From Bradyrhizobium sp. CB1015 (GTDB lineage Bacteria; Pseudomonadota; Alphaproteobacteria; Rhizobiales; Xanthobacteraceae), in the NCBI RefSeq assembly GCF_025200925.1, contig NZ_CP104174.1:7812001-7876000 (forward strand): DNA of 64,000 nt, written 5' to 3'. Positions 1-9,650 of the stretch are shown here, in pieces; position 1 is the stretch's first letter, and each line of letters starts with the position of its first letter. The position numbers and the translations under genes were made by a program. The notes beneath the pieces are model-generated. The model had not been told where the DNA came from. It saw nothing but the letters and a program-made list of their open reading frames with translations, and did not search any database.

Positions 1-2931
1 TTCGAGCAGGAGCAGATCGCCGGCCTCGTGGCCGAGCGAATCGTTGATGACCTTGAAGCGGTCGAGGTCGATGAACAGCACCGCAAAGCGGTGACCATGG
101 TGCTGCGCCGCATCGATCGCCTCGCGCAAGAGCCCGTTGAAGGTCTCGCGGTTCGGCAGGTCGGTCAGGCTGTCGTGCGAGGCGAGGTATTCGATGCGCT
201 CGTCGGCCTTGTTCTTCTCGTCGGTGCGATCGAAATTCTCCATCGCGAAGGAGACGTTGTCGGCAAGACGTTGCAATAGCTCGGCGAATTCGGGCGTGAA
301 GGTCGCCGGCTCGGTCGACATGTAGATCATGACGCCGACGGCCTCATCGTGCGCGATCAGCGGAAACGCGGCGCCCGACCGCGCGCCGTCCCCGCGCACG
401 ATGGGGTGGAAGACACGGACGCGGTCGTCGTTGAGATAGTCGTTGCTGATGCAGGGCTGGCGCGTGCGGAACGCCGTGCCGCTCATGCCGCGTCCCTCCG
501 GCCGCTCGGGATCGATCGAGAGACGGACGTTGCGCGTGGTGCCGGCGGACGGACCTGCGGCGGCGACGATCTCGAGCTGGTCCGTACCGGGCCTGGCCAG
601 CGCAATCGTGGTCGAGGTGAACTTGGCGCCGCTCGATGCCGCAAGGCAGACGAGGTCGAACAGCTCGGCACGCGACTTCGCGCGCATGATCGCCTCGTTG
701 GTCGCGCTCAAGGCCGCGAACATGCGCGTCAGGCGCTCCTTCTGCGCCTCGGTGCGGGCCTTCTCCTCGGCGCGCTCGAAATTGTCGAGTGCGAAGGAGA
801 CGTTCTCCGCGAGGCGCCCCAGCAGCTCGACCAGATCGGGCGTGAACGTATTCTCTTCCGGTGCGAGGAAGAGCAGAATGCCGACCGGTTCCCGTCCCGC
901 TCTCAGAAGCGGGAAGCTCGCCGCGGCCCGCGTTCCATCCTTGATGGCCTTCGCGCGCCAATATGCGGACCGCGGCTCGTTCAGGTAATCGTTCATGACA
1001 CTGGGCCGGCCCGTCCGCACCGAGGTGCCGATGATGCCCTGGCCCTGAGGATGGTCGGCGGAAATGACGCAGGTACGTCCGGCCATGCGCTCCTGCAGGC
1101 GTCCCTTGACGGCAACGACGCGGACCAGCTCGCCTGCCTCATCGATGAGGCCGATCGTCGCCGAGGCGAACAGGTCGCCGAGCACGGCCGCCTGGCACGC
1201 CGCCTCGAACAACTCCTCGCGCGTCTTGGCGCGCATGATTGCTTCGTTGGTCGCGCTCAGCGCCTCGAACATTCCGCTCAGACGATTGCGCTGCTTGTCC
1301 GCCCGCGCCTTCTCGTCGGCGCGGTCGAAACTTTCGAGCGCGAAGGCGACGTTGGCCTGAAGCTTGCGCAGCAACTCGACCAGCTCCGGCGTGAAGGTGC
1401 CGCGCTCCGGGGAGTTGAACAGAAAGACGCCCTCTACCCGGTCGCCGTTAAACAGCGGCAATGCCGCGGAGGATGCGATGCCGTTGCGGCGGGCGCTGGC
1501 GTGCCAGGGCGCGATACGGTCGTCGGCGAGCACGTCGTTGCTGACGGCGGCCTGGCGCGTGCGAAACGCGGTGCCGGTCAAGCCGCGCCCTTCGGGCACC
1601 TGGTCGGAGGTGGAGAACGTGAAGTTGCGAACCTGATCCGCATTCGGCCCGTAGCAGGCGACGACGCGCAGCAGCTCGGTCCGGTCGTCGACCAGCGCGA
1701 CGGTGGCCGAGGTGAACTTTGCTCCCGTTGCGGTCGCCTCGCAGACGAGGTCGAACAGCTCAGCCCGCGACCGTGCCCGCAGGATCGCCTCGTTGGTGGC
1801 GCTGAGCGCCGCATACATGCGCGCCAAGCACTCTTCTTCGGCGGCGATCCGGGCTTTCTCGGCCTCGCGGCCGAAATTCTCGATCGCGAACGAGACGTTC
1901 TCGGCCATGCGCAGCAGCAGCGCGACGATCTCTTCGTCCTTGGCCCAGGACCGGCTGATGAAGAACAGCAGCACGCCGACGCTCTCGCCGTGCCTGATCA
2001 ACGGCGCGACGACGCAGGCGGCGACGCCGGTGTTAACGTTGGCCTGCTCCCACGGCGTACCCCTGGTGCGGCTGGCGAGATCGTCCTCGACGACGGCTTT
2101 CTGCGTCCGGAACACCTCGCCCGAGATGCCCTGGCCGTAGGGATTGTCCGGATCGACCGAATAGCGCGCCTGGGTGACGAGATCGAGGTTCTGCCCGGTG
2201 GCGGCGACGGGCTTCATCCAGTGCGAGTCCGGCTCGCGAAGCAGCACGATGGTCGCCAGCGACTTGCCGCTGTGGACCGAGGCGTCGCACACCAATTGGT
2301 ACAGCTCCTGCTCGGTCTTGGCGCGCAGGATGGCTTCGTTGGTGGCGCTGATGGCGCCGAACATGCGGTTGAGCCGCCGTGTCGCCCGCTCGCTGGTCTG
2401 CCGCGCGGTCTCGCGCGCGAAATTGTCCAGCGCGTAGGAAATGTTCGCCGACATGCGCTCGAACAGCGACACCATCTGCTCGTTCAGCGAGTTGGCCTCG
2501 CTCCGCGTCACGTACAAGACGCCGACGCTCTTGCCGTTGCAGAGCAGCGGCAGCGCCGCCGCCGCACCGATGTGGGCCTGGGCGGCGCCCTCGCGCCAGG
2601 CCAGCGAGCGCGGATCGTTCAGATAATCGTTGCTGACGCACAGCTTCTGATCGCGAAACGCCTCACCGCCGACGCCGGATCCCTCGGGCGTTCCGGCTAC
2701 CGTCGTGATCACGATCGAGCGCAGTCGCGCAGTATCATCGCCACAGCCGGCCGCAAAGCACAACCTTCGGCCGTCCGGCTCGACCAGGAATACGGCAACG
2801 GCCAGAAAGTCCCCGCTCGAAAACCCGGCATCGCAGACCTTCTGGTACAGCTCCTCCGGCGATCTCGCGTAAAGAATCGCTTCATTGATGGCGCTCAACG
2901 CCGCAAAGGTGCGCGCGAGTGTCGTCGACAC
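1..2931 (-). CDS. Multi-GAF sensor with GGDEF domain (partial, C-terminus off the left edge)
   Basis: About 977 residues are visible. Five GAF domains lie in tandem with a period of about 182-186 residues. Each is introduced by a near-identical helix (FAALSAINEAI, AISATNEAI, ALSATNEAI and so on; DNA near 2890, 2340, 1790, 1245 and 695). The last GAF is followed by a linker (ASHDSLTDLPNR) and the start of a GGDEF domain (FIDLDRFKVINDSLGHEAGD) that reaches the edge, so the GGDEF signature and any EAL domain are out of view. The start is taken as GTG at 2929-2931, with GGGAG about 8 bases upstream; an in-frame stop lies at 2992-2994 and no ATG lies between. Known family role: GAF domains sense small ligands or redox/light state and control c-di-GMP synthesis. 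No transmembrane segment is seen, so it is probably cytosolic. The ligand is unknown. Confidence 0.9.
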   Translation of the reverse strand, partial: MSTTLARTFAALSAINEAILYARSPEELYQKVCDAGFSSGDFLAVAVFLVEPDGRRLCFAAGCGDDTARLRSIVITTVAGTPEGSGVGGEAFRDQKLCVSNDYLNDPRSLAWREGAAQAHIGAAAALPLLCNGKSVGVLYVTRSEANSLNEQMVSLFERMSANISYALDNFARETARQTSERATRRLNRMFGAISATNEAILRAKTEQELYQLVCDASVHSGKSLATIVLLREPDSHWMKPVAATGQNLDLVTQARYSVDPDNPYGQGISGEVFRTQKAVVEDDLASRTRGTPWEQANVNTGVAACVVAPLIRHGESVGVLLFFISRSWAKDEEIVALLLRMAENVSFAIENFGREAEKARIAAEEECLARMYAALSATNEAILRARSRAELFDLVCEATATGAKFTSATVALVDDRTELLRVVACYGPNADQVRNFTFSTSDQVPEGRGLTGTAFRTRQAAVSNDVLADDRIAPWHASARRNGIASSAALPLFNGDRVEGVFLFNSPERGTFTPELVELLRKLQANVAFALESFDRADEKARADKQRNRLSGMFEALSATNEAIMRAKTREELFEAACQAAVLGDLFASATIGLIDEAGELVRVVAVKGRLQERMAGRTCVISADHPQGQGIIGTSVRTGRPSVMNDYLNEPRSAYWRAKAIKDGTRAAASFPLLRAGREPVGILLFLAPEENTFTPDLVELLGRLAENVSFALDNFERAEEKARTEAQKERLTRMFAALSATNEAIMRAKSRAELFDLVCLAASSGAKFTSTTIALARPGTDQLEIVAAAGPSAGTTRNVRLSIDPERPEGRGMSGTAFRTRQPCISNDYLNDDRVRVFHPIVRGDGARSGAAFPLIAHDEAVGVMIYMSTEPATFTPEFAELLQRLADNVSFAMENFDRTDEKNKADERIEYLASHDSLTDLPNRETFNGLLREAIDAAQHHGHRFAVLFIDLDRFKVINDSLGHEAGDLLLLE

Positions 2932-3175
2932 GATCTCAGCTCCCGGGCATTTCTGCCCATTTCTCCCGGTGCCTTTATGAGCGGCGACCGCCTAAGTGGT
3001 CGTTATTGCGCGGCGCAAACCGTCGATCAAAGTGAACGAGCTGCGAACGAGCGCGACAAAACTGACGGGAATACCGCTGCGAGGCCGAACGTCGACGAAT
3101 GGCATGTTCCGTTTACCAATTTGCAGCCCTATGCTGTTTACGGGAGATTGATACCGCTCTGCCGTAGGACCTCCT

Positions 3176-3631
3176 TCAAAACGGCAGTGCCACGCTGGTC
3201 TTGATCTCCTTCAGCACCACGTTGCTGCGGACGTAGCGGATGCCGGGGATGCGGAACATGAACTCGTCGAGGAAGCGGTTGTAGGCCGCCATGTCCTGGA
3301 CGACGACGCGCAAATGGTAATCGGCGTCCCCGGTGGTCGCAAAACACTCCAGCACCTCGCGGCGCTTGGTGACCCTCGCCACGAATTCGTCGACGAACTT
3401 CGCGTCGTGCCGCTCCAGCGAGACGTGGAGGATGGCGGACATCGCAAAGCCCGCCTGCTCGCGCGCGACCAGCGCCGCATAGCCCTGGATGACGCCGCTC
3501 TCCTCCAGCGCCCGCACCCGCCGCCAGCAGGCGGAGGTGGACATGCCGACCTGGTCGGCGAGTTGCTGGTTGGTGGCGCGGCCATCTCGCTGGAGATGGG
3601 CGAGAATGCGGGTGTCGTGCTCTTCGATCAT
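3176..3631 (-). CDS. Lrp/AsnC family transcriptional regulator
   Basis: This is a 151-residue protein, the usual length for Lrp/AsnC. An N-terminal winged helix-turn-helix (ILAHLQRDGRATNQQLADQV, then STSACWRRVRALEESGVI) is followed by a RAM/AsnC ligand domain (CFATTGDADYHLRVVVQDM). The start at 3631 was chosen because MIEEHDTRIL aligns with the family N-terminus and GGAG lies 5 bases upstream; longer in-frame starts add an unrelated tail. It is divergent from the indolepyruvate oxidoreductase gene at 3783. By family precedent it probably regulates that gene in response to an amino acid, and itself. The effector is not readable from the sequence. Confidence 0.93.
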   Translation of the reverse strand: MIEEHDTRILAHLQRDGRATNQQLADQVGMSTSACWRRVRALEESGVIQGYAALVAREQAGFAMSAILHVSLERHDAKFVDEFVARVTKRREVLECFATTGDADYHLRVVVQDMAAYNRFLDEFMFRIPGIRYVRSNVVLKEIKTSVALPF

Positions 3632-3691
3632 GGGAGCTCCAATTCGAGCAGATCTACCAAATTTCACCCCTCGATGCAAAATTCTACCGTA

Positions 3692-3726
3692 TTTCCGCCA
3701 TGGAAAGGATAAATAGGTAAGACCTA
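3692..3726. promoter_or_regulatory. Candidate Lrp operator dyads in a divergent promoter
   Basis: Two short inverted repeats lie in the 151-bp gap between the Lrp gene and the oxidoreductase gene. TTTCC/GGAAA (3692-3696 and 3702-3706) has a 5-bp spacer and TAGGT/ACCTA (3714-3718 and 3722-3726) a 3-bp spacer. The stretch is AT-richer than its surroundings. Assignment to the adjacent Lrp protein rests on position only. Confidence 0.4.
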
Positions 3727-3782
3727 CCAGCGGCCCGGGCATAACCTTCCATCACTGGGCAGGATGCCGCGCGAGGTCCGCC

Positions 3783-6700
3783 ATGGACGCCATTTCCTCA
3801 CTCGACACGTACGAGCTCTCCGATCGCTATGAGCGCGAGGAGGGCCGCGTCTTCCTCACGGGCACGCAGGCCATCGTCCGCATCGCGCTCGACCAGGCGC
3901 GACGGGACCGAGCGGCCGGGCTCAACACCGCCGGCTTCGTCTCCGGCTATCGCGGCTCGCCGCTCGGCGGCATCGATCTCGAGCTTTGGCGCATCCAGGA
4001 GCGGCTCAAGCAGGACCGCATCGAATTCCTCCCCGCCGTGAACGAGGACCTCGCGGCGACAGCTGTGCTCGGCTCGCAGCAGGTCGAGACGCAAGGCGAC
4101 CGCGAGGTCGATGGCGTCTTCGGGCTCTGGTACGGCAAGGGCCCGGGCGTCGATCGTTCCGGCGACGCGCTCAAGCACGGCAACGCCTATGGCTCCTCGC
4201 CGCATGGCGGCGTGCTGGTGGTCGCCGGCGACGATCACGGCTGTGTCTCCTCCTCGATGCCGCACCAGTCCGACGTCGCCTTCATGAGCTGGTTCATGCC
4301 GATGCTGCATCCGGCCGACGTCGGCGAATATCTGGCGTTCGGCGAATATGGCTACGCACTGAGCCGCTTCTCAGGCATGTGGGTCGGCTTCAAGGCGATC
4401 TCCGAGATCGTGGAATCAGGCGCATCCGTCGCGCTGCGCCCGCCGCGCATGTTCCGCACGCCCGACTTCACGCCGCCGCCGGGCGGCCTGCACTATCGCT
4501 GGCCCGATTTGCCGGGCCCGCAGATCGAGGAGCGGCTGGAGGCGAAGAAGCACGCGGTCTACGCCTTCGCCAAGGTCAATCCGATCGACCGCCACATCTA
4601 CGATATCCCCAGCGCGACTTACGGCATCGTCACGACCGGCAAGGCTCATCTCGATTTGATGGAAGCGTTGCGGCTGATGGGCCTCGATGAAGCGGCCTGC
4701 CGCCGCATCGGCATCGACGTCTACAAGGTCGGCATGGTCTGGCCGCTGGCGCTGCATGATGCGATGGAGTTCGTGAAGGGCAAGCGCGAGATCCTGGTGG
4801 TCGAGGAGAAGCGCGGCATCATCGAGAGCCAGTTCAAGGAATACTTTTACGACTATCCCGGCAGCAAGCCCGAGCGCATGGTCGGCAAGCACGACGAAAC
4901 CGGCGCAAGGCTGATCTCCTGGATCGGCGAATTGTCCCCCCGCGCTCTCGCGAACGTGCTGGCGCGCCGGCTCGATCCGATGTTTCCGGGTCTCAATCTC
5001 GCCGCGCGCGCGGCCGCCCTGATGCCGGAAGCCGCGCGCACGATCAATGTCAGCGGCGCGACGCGCACGCCCTATTTCTGCTCGGGATGTCCGCACAACA
5101 CCTCGACCAAAGTGCCCGAAGGATCGAAGGCGCTGGCCGGCATCGGCTGTCACTTCATGGCGAGCTGGATGGACCGCGAGACCTCCTCGCTGATCCAGAT
5201 GGGCGGCGAGGGCGTGAACTGGGCTGCTTCATCACGCTTCACCGGGCACAAGCACGTGTTCCAGAATCTCGGCGAAGGCACCTACTACCATTCCGGCTCG
5301 ATGGCGATCCGTCAGGCGATCGCCGCCAAGGCCAACATCACCTACAAGATCCTGTTCAACGACGCGGTAGCCATGACCGGCGGCCAGCCGGTCGACGGGC
5401 CCGTCAGCGTCCATGCCATCGCCCACAGCGTCCGCGCCGAAGGTGTGGAGCGCATCGCCCTGGTGTCGGACGATCCCGCGCAGTTCAGGCCGGCCGACCT
5501 GCCATCCGGCGTGACCATCCATCCGCGTGAGGAGATGGATGCCGTGCAGCGCGAGCTGCGCGAGGTTTCCGGCGTCTCGGTCCTGATCTATCAGCAGACC
5601 TGCGCCACGGAGAAGCGGCGCCGGCGCAAGCGCGGGCAGATGGCCGATCCCAAGCGGTTCGCCTACATCAACGATCTCGTCTGCGAAGGCTGCGGCGACT
5701 GCTCGGTCGAATCCAACTGCCTGAGCGTCGAGCCGAAGGAGACGCCGTTCGGCCGCAAGCGGCAGATCAATCTGTCGGCCTGCAACAAGGATTTTTCCTG
5801 TCTCAACGGCTTCTGCCCGAGCTTTGTCACGGTCGAAGGCGCGACGCGGCGGAAGAAGAGCGCGAGCCGGATCGATGCGGCCGGCCGCGCCGCAACGCTT
5901 CCCCTGCCCGCGACCGCAACGCTCGACCGGCCCCACGACCTCTTGGTGACCGGCGTCGGCGGCACCGGCGTGATCACCGTCGGCGCGCTGATCGGCATGG
6001 CGGCGCATCTGGAACGCCGCGGCGTTTCGGTGCTCGACTTCACCGGCTTTGCGCAGAAATTCGGGCCCGTGCTGAGCTACATTCGCCTGGCCGCGAGCCC
6101 CGAGGCGCTGCACCAGGTCCGCATCGACCAGGGCGCGGCCGATGCGCTGATCGGCTGCGATCTCGTCGTCAGCTCCTCGCCGAAGGCCTCAGGCACCTAT
6201 CGCCGCGGCACCCGTGCCGCGGTCAACACCGCGGAAATGCCGACCGGCGACGTGGTCCGCTTCCGCGACGCCGATCTCGCTGCGCCGGCCCGGCTGCGCG
6301 CAATCGGTCAGGTCATCGGCGAGCACAATCTCGACACGATCAATGCCAATGCGCTGGCCGAGCGCCTGCTCGGCGATGCCGTCTACGCCAATATCATCAT
6401 GCTGGGCTTTGCCTGGCAGCGCGGTCTCGTCCCCGTTTCGCTGCAGGCTTTGTTGCGCGCGATCGAGCTCAACGGCGTCGCGGTCGAACGCAACAAGCAG
6501 GCCTTTGCCTGGGGCCGGATCGCCGCGGCCGATGCGGATTTTCTGCCGAAGGCGGAGGATGCACCAAAGGTTGAGACGCTCGATGCGATCATTGCGCGGC
6601 GCATCGAGTTCCTCACGGCCTATCAGAACGAAGCCTACGCGGCACGTTACCGGGCAATGGTCACAAGAGTCCGCAATGCCGAAGCGAGCCTGAACAGCGA

Positions 6701-7214
6701 GGCACTGACCGAGGCGGTCGCGCGCGCGCTGTTCAAGCTGATGGCCTACAAGGACGAATACGAGGTGGCGCGGCTGCACATGCGAAGCGGCTTTCTCGAC
6801 GAATTGAAGCGCGAATTCGAGGACGGCTTCAGCATCCAGTACCACCTCGCCCCGCCGTTCCTGAAGTCGCGGCGCGATGCACGGGGACGTCCGCGCAAGC
6901 GCGCCTTCGGCCAGTGGATCCAGGTGCCCCTGACCATGCTCGCGCGCTTGAAAGGACTGCGCGGAACGCCGTTCGATCCGTTCGGCTACACCGCGGAACG
7001 GCGCGCCGAGCGTGAACTGATCGCCTGGTATGAAGGCCTGATCGAGCGGATGCTGGGCGAGCTCGACGCGGCGTGCCTTGCAGATGTCATTGCCGTAGCC
7101 AAGGCCCCCATGAACATCCGCGGCTTTGGGCCGGTGAAAGAGGCTGCGATCGCGCAGGTCAAGACCGAGGTCGAATCGCGGCTCGGCCGGCCGGCAATGG
7201 CGCGAGCGGCCTGA
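3783..7214 (+). CDS. Indolepyruvate ferredoxin oxidoreductase, fused alpha/beta subunits
   Basis: At 1143 residues this matches the long fused 2-oxoacid:ferredoxin oxidoreductases of proteobacteria. It oxidatively decarboxylates arylpyruvates made by transamination of aromatic amino acids to the acyl-CoA, reducing ferredoxin. Domains in order: an N-terminal pyrimidine-binding region (GYRGSPLGGIDLELW), a TPP-binding region (GIGCHFMASW, then GEGTYYHSG), a cysteine-rich iron-sulfur region near residues 630-690 (CEGCGDCSVESNC and CNKDFSCLNGFC), a gamma-type domain (TGVGGTGVITVG) and a C-terminal region usual in this family. It stands alone next to a divergent Lrp regulator and ends 12 bp before a convergent LysR gene. 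The substrate is inferred from family. Confidence 0.95.
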   Translation: MDAISSLDTYELSDRYEREEGRVFLTGTQAIVRIALDQARRDRAAGLNTAGFVSGYRGSPLGGIDLELWRIQERLKQDRIEFLPAVNEDLAATAVLGSQQVETQGDREVDGVFGLWYGKGPGVDRSGDALKHGNAYGSSPHGGVLVVAGDDHGCVSSSMPHQSDVAFMSWFMPMLHPADVGEYLAFGEYGYALSRFSGMWVGFKAISEIVESGASVALRPPRMFRTPDFTPPPGGLHYRWPDLPGPQIEERLEAKKHAVYAFAKVNPIDRHIYDIPSATYGIVTTGKAHLDLMEALRLMGLDEAACRRIGIDVYKVGMVWPLALHDAMEFVKGKREILVVEEKRGIIESQFKEYFYDYPGSKPERMVGKHDETGARLISWIGELSPRALANVLARRLDPMFPGLNLAARAAALMPEAARTINVSGATRTPYFCSGCPHNTSTKVPEGSKALAGIGCHFMASWMDRETSSLIQMGGEGVNWAASSRFTGHKHVFQNLGEGTYYHSGSMAIRQAIAAKANITYKILFNDAVAMTGGQPVDGPVSVHAIAHSVRAEGVERIALVSDDPAQFRPADLPSGVTIHPREEMDAVQRELREVSGVSVLIYQQTCATEKRRRRKRGQMADPKRFAYINDLVCEGCGDCSVESNCLSVEPKETPFGRKRQINLSACNKDFSCLNGFCPSFVTVEGATRRKKSASRIDAAGRAATLPLPATATLDRPHDLLVTGVGGTGVITVGALIGMAAHLERRGVSVLDFTGFAQKFGPVLSYIRLAASPEALHQVRIDQGAADALIGCDLVVSSSPKASGTYRRGTRAAVNTAEMPTGDVVRFRDADLAAPARLRAIGQVIGEHNLDTINANALAERLLGDAVYANIIMLGFAWQRGLVPVSLQALLRAIELNGVAVERNKQAFAWGRIAAADADFLPKAEDAPKVETLDAIIARRIEFLTAYQNEAYAARYRAMVTRVRNAEASLNSEALTEAVARALFKLMAYKDEYEVARLHMRSGFLDELKREFEDGFSIQYHLAPPFLKSRRDARGRPRKRAFGQWIQVPLTMLARLKGLRGTPFDPFGYTAERRAERELIAWYEGLIERMLGELDAACLADVIAVAKAPMNIRGFGPVKEAAIAQVKTEVESRLGRPAMARAA

Positions 7215-7226
7215 GCGCAGCGTCGC

Positions 7227-8138
7227 TCATGAATACGGGTTGATCAGCTTCTGCTGCTCGGCGCTGTGGTGCACGAGCAGGTCGATGAAGGTCCTCACCT
7301 TCGCCGACAGATGATGACGATGCGGATAGACCGCGTTCATGGAGAGCTCGACGGTCCGATATTCCGGCAACAGGCGCACGAGGCGGCCGGCTTCGAGATC
7401 GTCCTGAATGAGGAACCCCGCCATCAGGCAGATGGCGGCGCCCTCCAGCGCGACCTTCCGCAGCGCTTCCCCGCTGTTGGTGACGAAGCTGCCGGAGACG
7501 CGCACCGAAGCCGGCGTGCCCTTTCGATCGAGGAACCGCCATTCGTCGCCGAACGGATAGTTCAAGTGCCGACCACAATTGTGCCCGGCGAGCTCGCCGA
7601 GCTTCTGCACCCGGCCGTACTTCTCGATGTAGTCGTGGGAGCAGCACAGCACGTGACGCCAGGTCGCAAGGCTGCGCACGATCAGGCTCGAATCCGGCGG
7701 CTGTGTCATGCGCAGGGCAACGTCATAGCCTTCCTCGATGAGGTCGACCTCGGCCTCGCCCATGCGCAGATCGATCTTGAGCTCCGGATAGGTCGAGAGC
7801 AGTTTCGCCGCAATCGGCGCGACGAACGGCACCATGTGCGTGGCGACATGAATGCGCAGCGTGCCGCGAGGTACCGACTGCAACTCGCTCGCGATGTCGT
7901 CGGCCTGAGCGATGTCGGCGAGAATCTGGATGCAGCGGTCGTAATAGGCCTTGCCGATCTCGGTCAGATTGACCTTGCGCGTGGTGCGGTGAAGCAGCCG
8001 CACCCCGAGCCGGTCTTCCAATGCCTGCACGTGATTGCTCACCATGGTGGTCGACATGTTGAGCTTGCGGGCTGCTGCGGAGAAGCCGCCGGTCTCGACC
8101 ACCCGGCTGAACACTTCGAGGCTGGTCAATCGATCCAT
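7227..8138 (-). CDS. LysR family transcriptional regulator
   Basis: This 303-residue protein has the LysR winged helix-turn-helix at residues 1-60 (MDRLTSLEVFSRVVETGGFS, AARKLNMSTTMVSNHVQAL) and a substrate-binding effector domain. The GPRGTLRI-like hinge region appears as PRGTLRIHVATH. The start at 8138 fits the family N-terminus and has a GGGAAG ribosome site; the upstream in-frame extension lacks family similarity. It is divergent from the EmrA/EmrB-like efflux operon, with a 213-bp gap holding nested inverted repeats. It is therefore probably the local regulator of efflux, in the CrgA/AaeR-like branch. The inducer is unknown. Confidence 0.93.
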   Translation of the reverse strand: MDRLTSLEVFSRVVETGGFSAAARKLNMSTTMVSNHVQALEDRLGVRLLHRTTRKVNLTEIGKAYYDRCIQILADIAQADDIASELQSVPRGTLRIHVATHMVPFVAPIAAKLLSTYPELKIDLRMGEAEVDLIEEGYDVALRMTQPPDSSLIVRSLATWRHVLCCSHDYIEKYGRVQKLGELAGHNCGRHLNYPFGDEWRFLDRKGTPASVRVSGSFVTNSGEALRKVALEGAAICLMAGFLIQDDLEAGRLVRLLPEYRTVELSMNAVYPHRHHLSAKVRTFIDLLVHHSAEQQKLINPYS

Positions 8139-8238
8139 GGCTTCCCTTGCTTGAGGATGTCGCCTCAGCAGCAATTGCGCGACAGAGACGGCAATCGCGC
8201 TGGCGCAGTCGCGCACCTGACCCGGTAGACATCACGAA

Positions 8239-8309
8239 CCAGGGTGACGGCTCAGATTATCCACTTTCAATGGATAATCCTTCCGGAATTTAGCCAATTA
8301 TCACCCTGG
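8239..8309. promoter_or_regulatory. Nested inverted repeats, candidate LysR operator for efflux operon
   Basis: Inner repeat: GATTATCCA (8255-8263) and TGGATAATC (8271-8279), perfect 9-bp arms with a 7-bp spacer. Outer repeat: CCAGGGTGA (8239-8247) and TCACCCTGG (8301-8309), also perfect 9-bp arms, enclosing the inner pair. Both lie between the divergent LysR and efflux genes. The inner element contains the T-N11-A form typical of LysR sites. Confidence 0.6.
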
Positions 8310-8351
8310 CCGGCAAGACCGATAGTCTCAGCGAGCCGACAGGAGACCGCA

Positions 8352-9533
8352 ATGTCCGAAATGCCCCGCACCGAGACCTTCCAGCAAGCAACTGAAATCA
8401 CGCGCGATTACGCCAAGGCGCCGCCCGCTATCCCGCCCCGGAATAGGGTCCGGCGCGCGGCCTTGGTGCTCGCGCTCCTCGCAGGCACGGCAACCATGGC
8501 CTACTACGGACACGATTACTGGACCAACGGCCGCTACCTCGAATCCACCGACGACGCCTATGTGAAGGCGGACTCCACGATCGTCGCGCCGAAGGTCTCC
8601 GGCTACATCGCCAAGGTGCTGGTCGGCGACAATGAGAAGGTTCGGGCGGGCCAGCTGCTGGCGAAGATCGACGACCGCGATTTCAAGGCGGCACTCGACC
8701 AGGCCCGCGCCGATGTCGCTGCTGCGGAGGCGTCGGTCCGCAACATCGATGCCCAGCTCGAACTGCAGCAACCGATCATCGCGCAGAGCACGGCTGATGT
8801 CGCGGCTGCGGACGCCAATTTGAAATTCGCGCAGGAGGAGCGCGCCCGCTACGACGACCTCATGAAGTCGGGCTCCGGCACGATCCAGCGCGCGCAGCAG
8901 ACCGATGCGGCGCTGCGCGCCAGCAGCGCGCAATTGCAGCATGCCAAGTCCGGCCTTGTCGCCGCGCAGCGCAAGGTCGACGTGCTCACCACCCAGCGCG
9001 CCCAGGCCGCCGCCCAGCTCGAACGCGCCCGCGCGGTCGCGCAGCAGGCAACGCTGAACCTGTCCTATACCGAAATCACAGCTCCCGTGGACGGCACGGT
9101 CGGCGCCCGCAGCTTGCGCGTGGGCCAATACGTGCAAGCCGGCACGCAATTGATGGCGGTGGTGCCGCTCGACGCCGTCTATGTCGTTGCCAACTTCAAG
9201 GAGACCCAGCTCACGCATGTCCGGCCGGGCCAGCCGGTCGAGCTGCACGTCGACAGCTTCCGCAACACCACCCTGCGCGGCCATGTCGACAGCCTGTCGC
9301 CGGCGAGCGGGCTCGAATTCGCGCTGTTGCCGCCCGACAACGCCACCGGCAACTTCACCAAGATCGTGCAGCGCGTTCCGGTGAAGATCGTGCTCGACGA
9401 TCACAGCCTCACCGGCCTGCTGCGGCCGGGCATGTCCGCGGTGCCGACCGTCGACACCAAACAGGCGGTGCTGGCCGAGCGCGACAGCGCAAAGCGTCTG
9501 GCCGACAACGCACCCCACCCAAACGGAGGCTAA
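8352..9533 (+). CDS. EmrA/HlyD-type membrane fusion protein of a drug efflux pump
   Basis: 393 residues. A cytosolic N-terminus is followed by one membrane segment (ALVLALLAGTATMAYYG, about residues 38-54), a biotinyl-lipoyl-like half (STDDAYVKADSTIVAPKVSG), a long alpha-helical hairpin rich in Ala and Gln, the second lipoyl half (NLSYTEITAPVDGTVGARSL) and a beta-barrel (VVANFKETQL). It is the periplasmic adaptor that links the inner-membrane pump encoded next to an outer-membrane channel. The start at 8352 has AGGAGA 5 bases upstream; an upstream in-frame ATG at 8244 would run through the operator. It is the first gene of a three-gene operon divergent from LysR. No outer-membrane factor gene is adjacent. 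Confidence 0.93.
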   Translation: MSEMPRTETFQQATEITRDYAKAPPAIPPRNRVRRAALVLALLAGTATMAYYGHDYWTNGRYLESTDDAYVKADSTIVAPKVSGYIAKVLVGDNEKVRAGQLLAKIDDRDFKAALDQARADVAAAEASVRNIDAQLELQQPIIAQSTADVAAADANLKFAQEERARYDDLMKSGSGTIQRAQQTDAALRASSAQLQHAKSGLVAAQRKVDVLTTQRAQAAAQLERARAVAQQATLNLSYTEITAPVDGTVGARSLRVGQYVQAGTQLMAVVPLDAVYVVANFKETQLTHVRPGQPVELHVDSFRNTTLRGHVDSLSPASGLEFALLPPDNATGNFTKIVQRVPVKIVLDDHSLTGLLRPGMSAVPTVDTKQAVLAERDSAKRLADNAPHPNGG

Positions 9534-9650
9534 AGCCGGCGGGCTCCGGCCGGACTGTCAAATCCGCCCGGGCGATCCTTCCAGAACTTCCACGATTATC
9601 GAAACCACCGGCCTAACGCATCCTGTCTCCGTATCCGAGACGAGGCTTCC

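Noticed and set aside
349..3204. 951-codon open plus-strand frame
   Set aside because: It is the antisense of the five-GAF gene; the minus-strand reading gives five clear domain repeats and GGDEF, the plus reading gives none.
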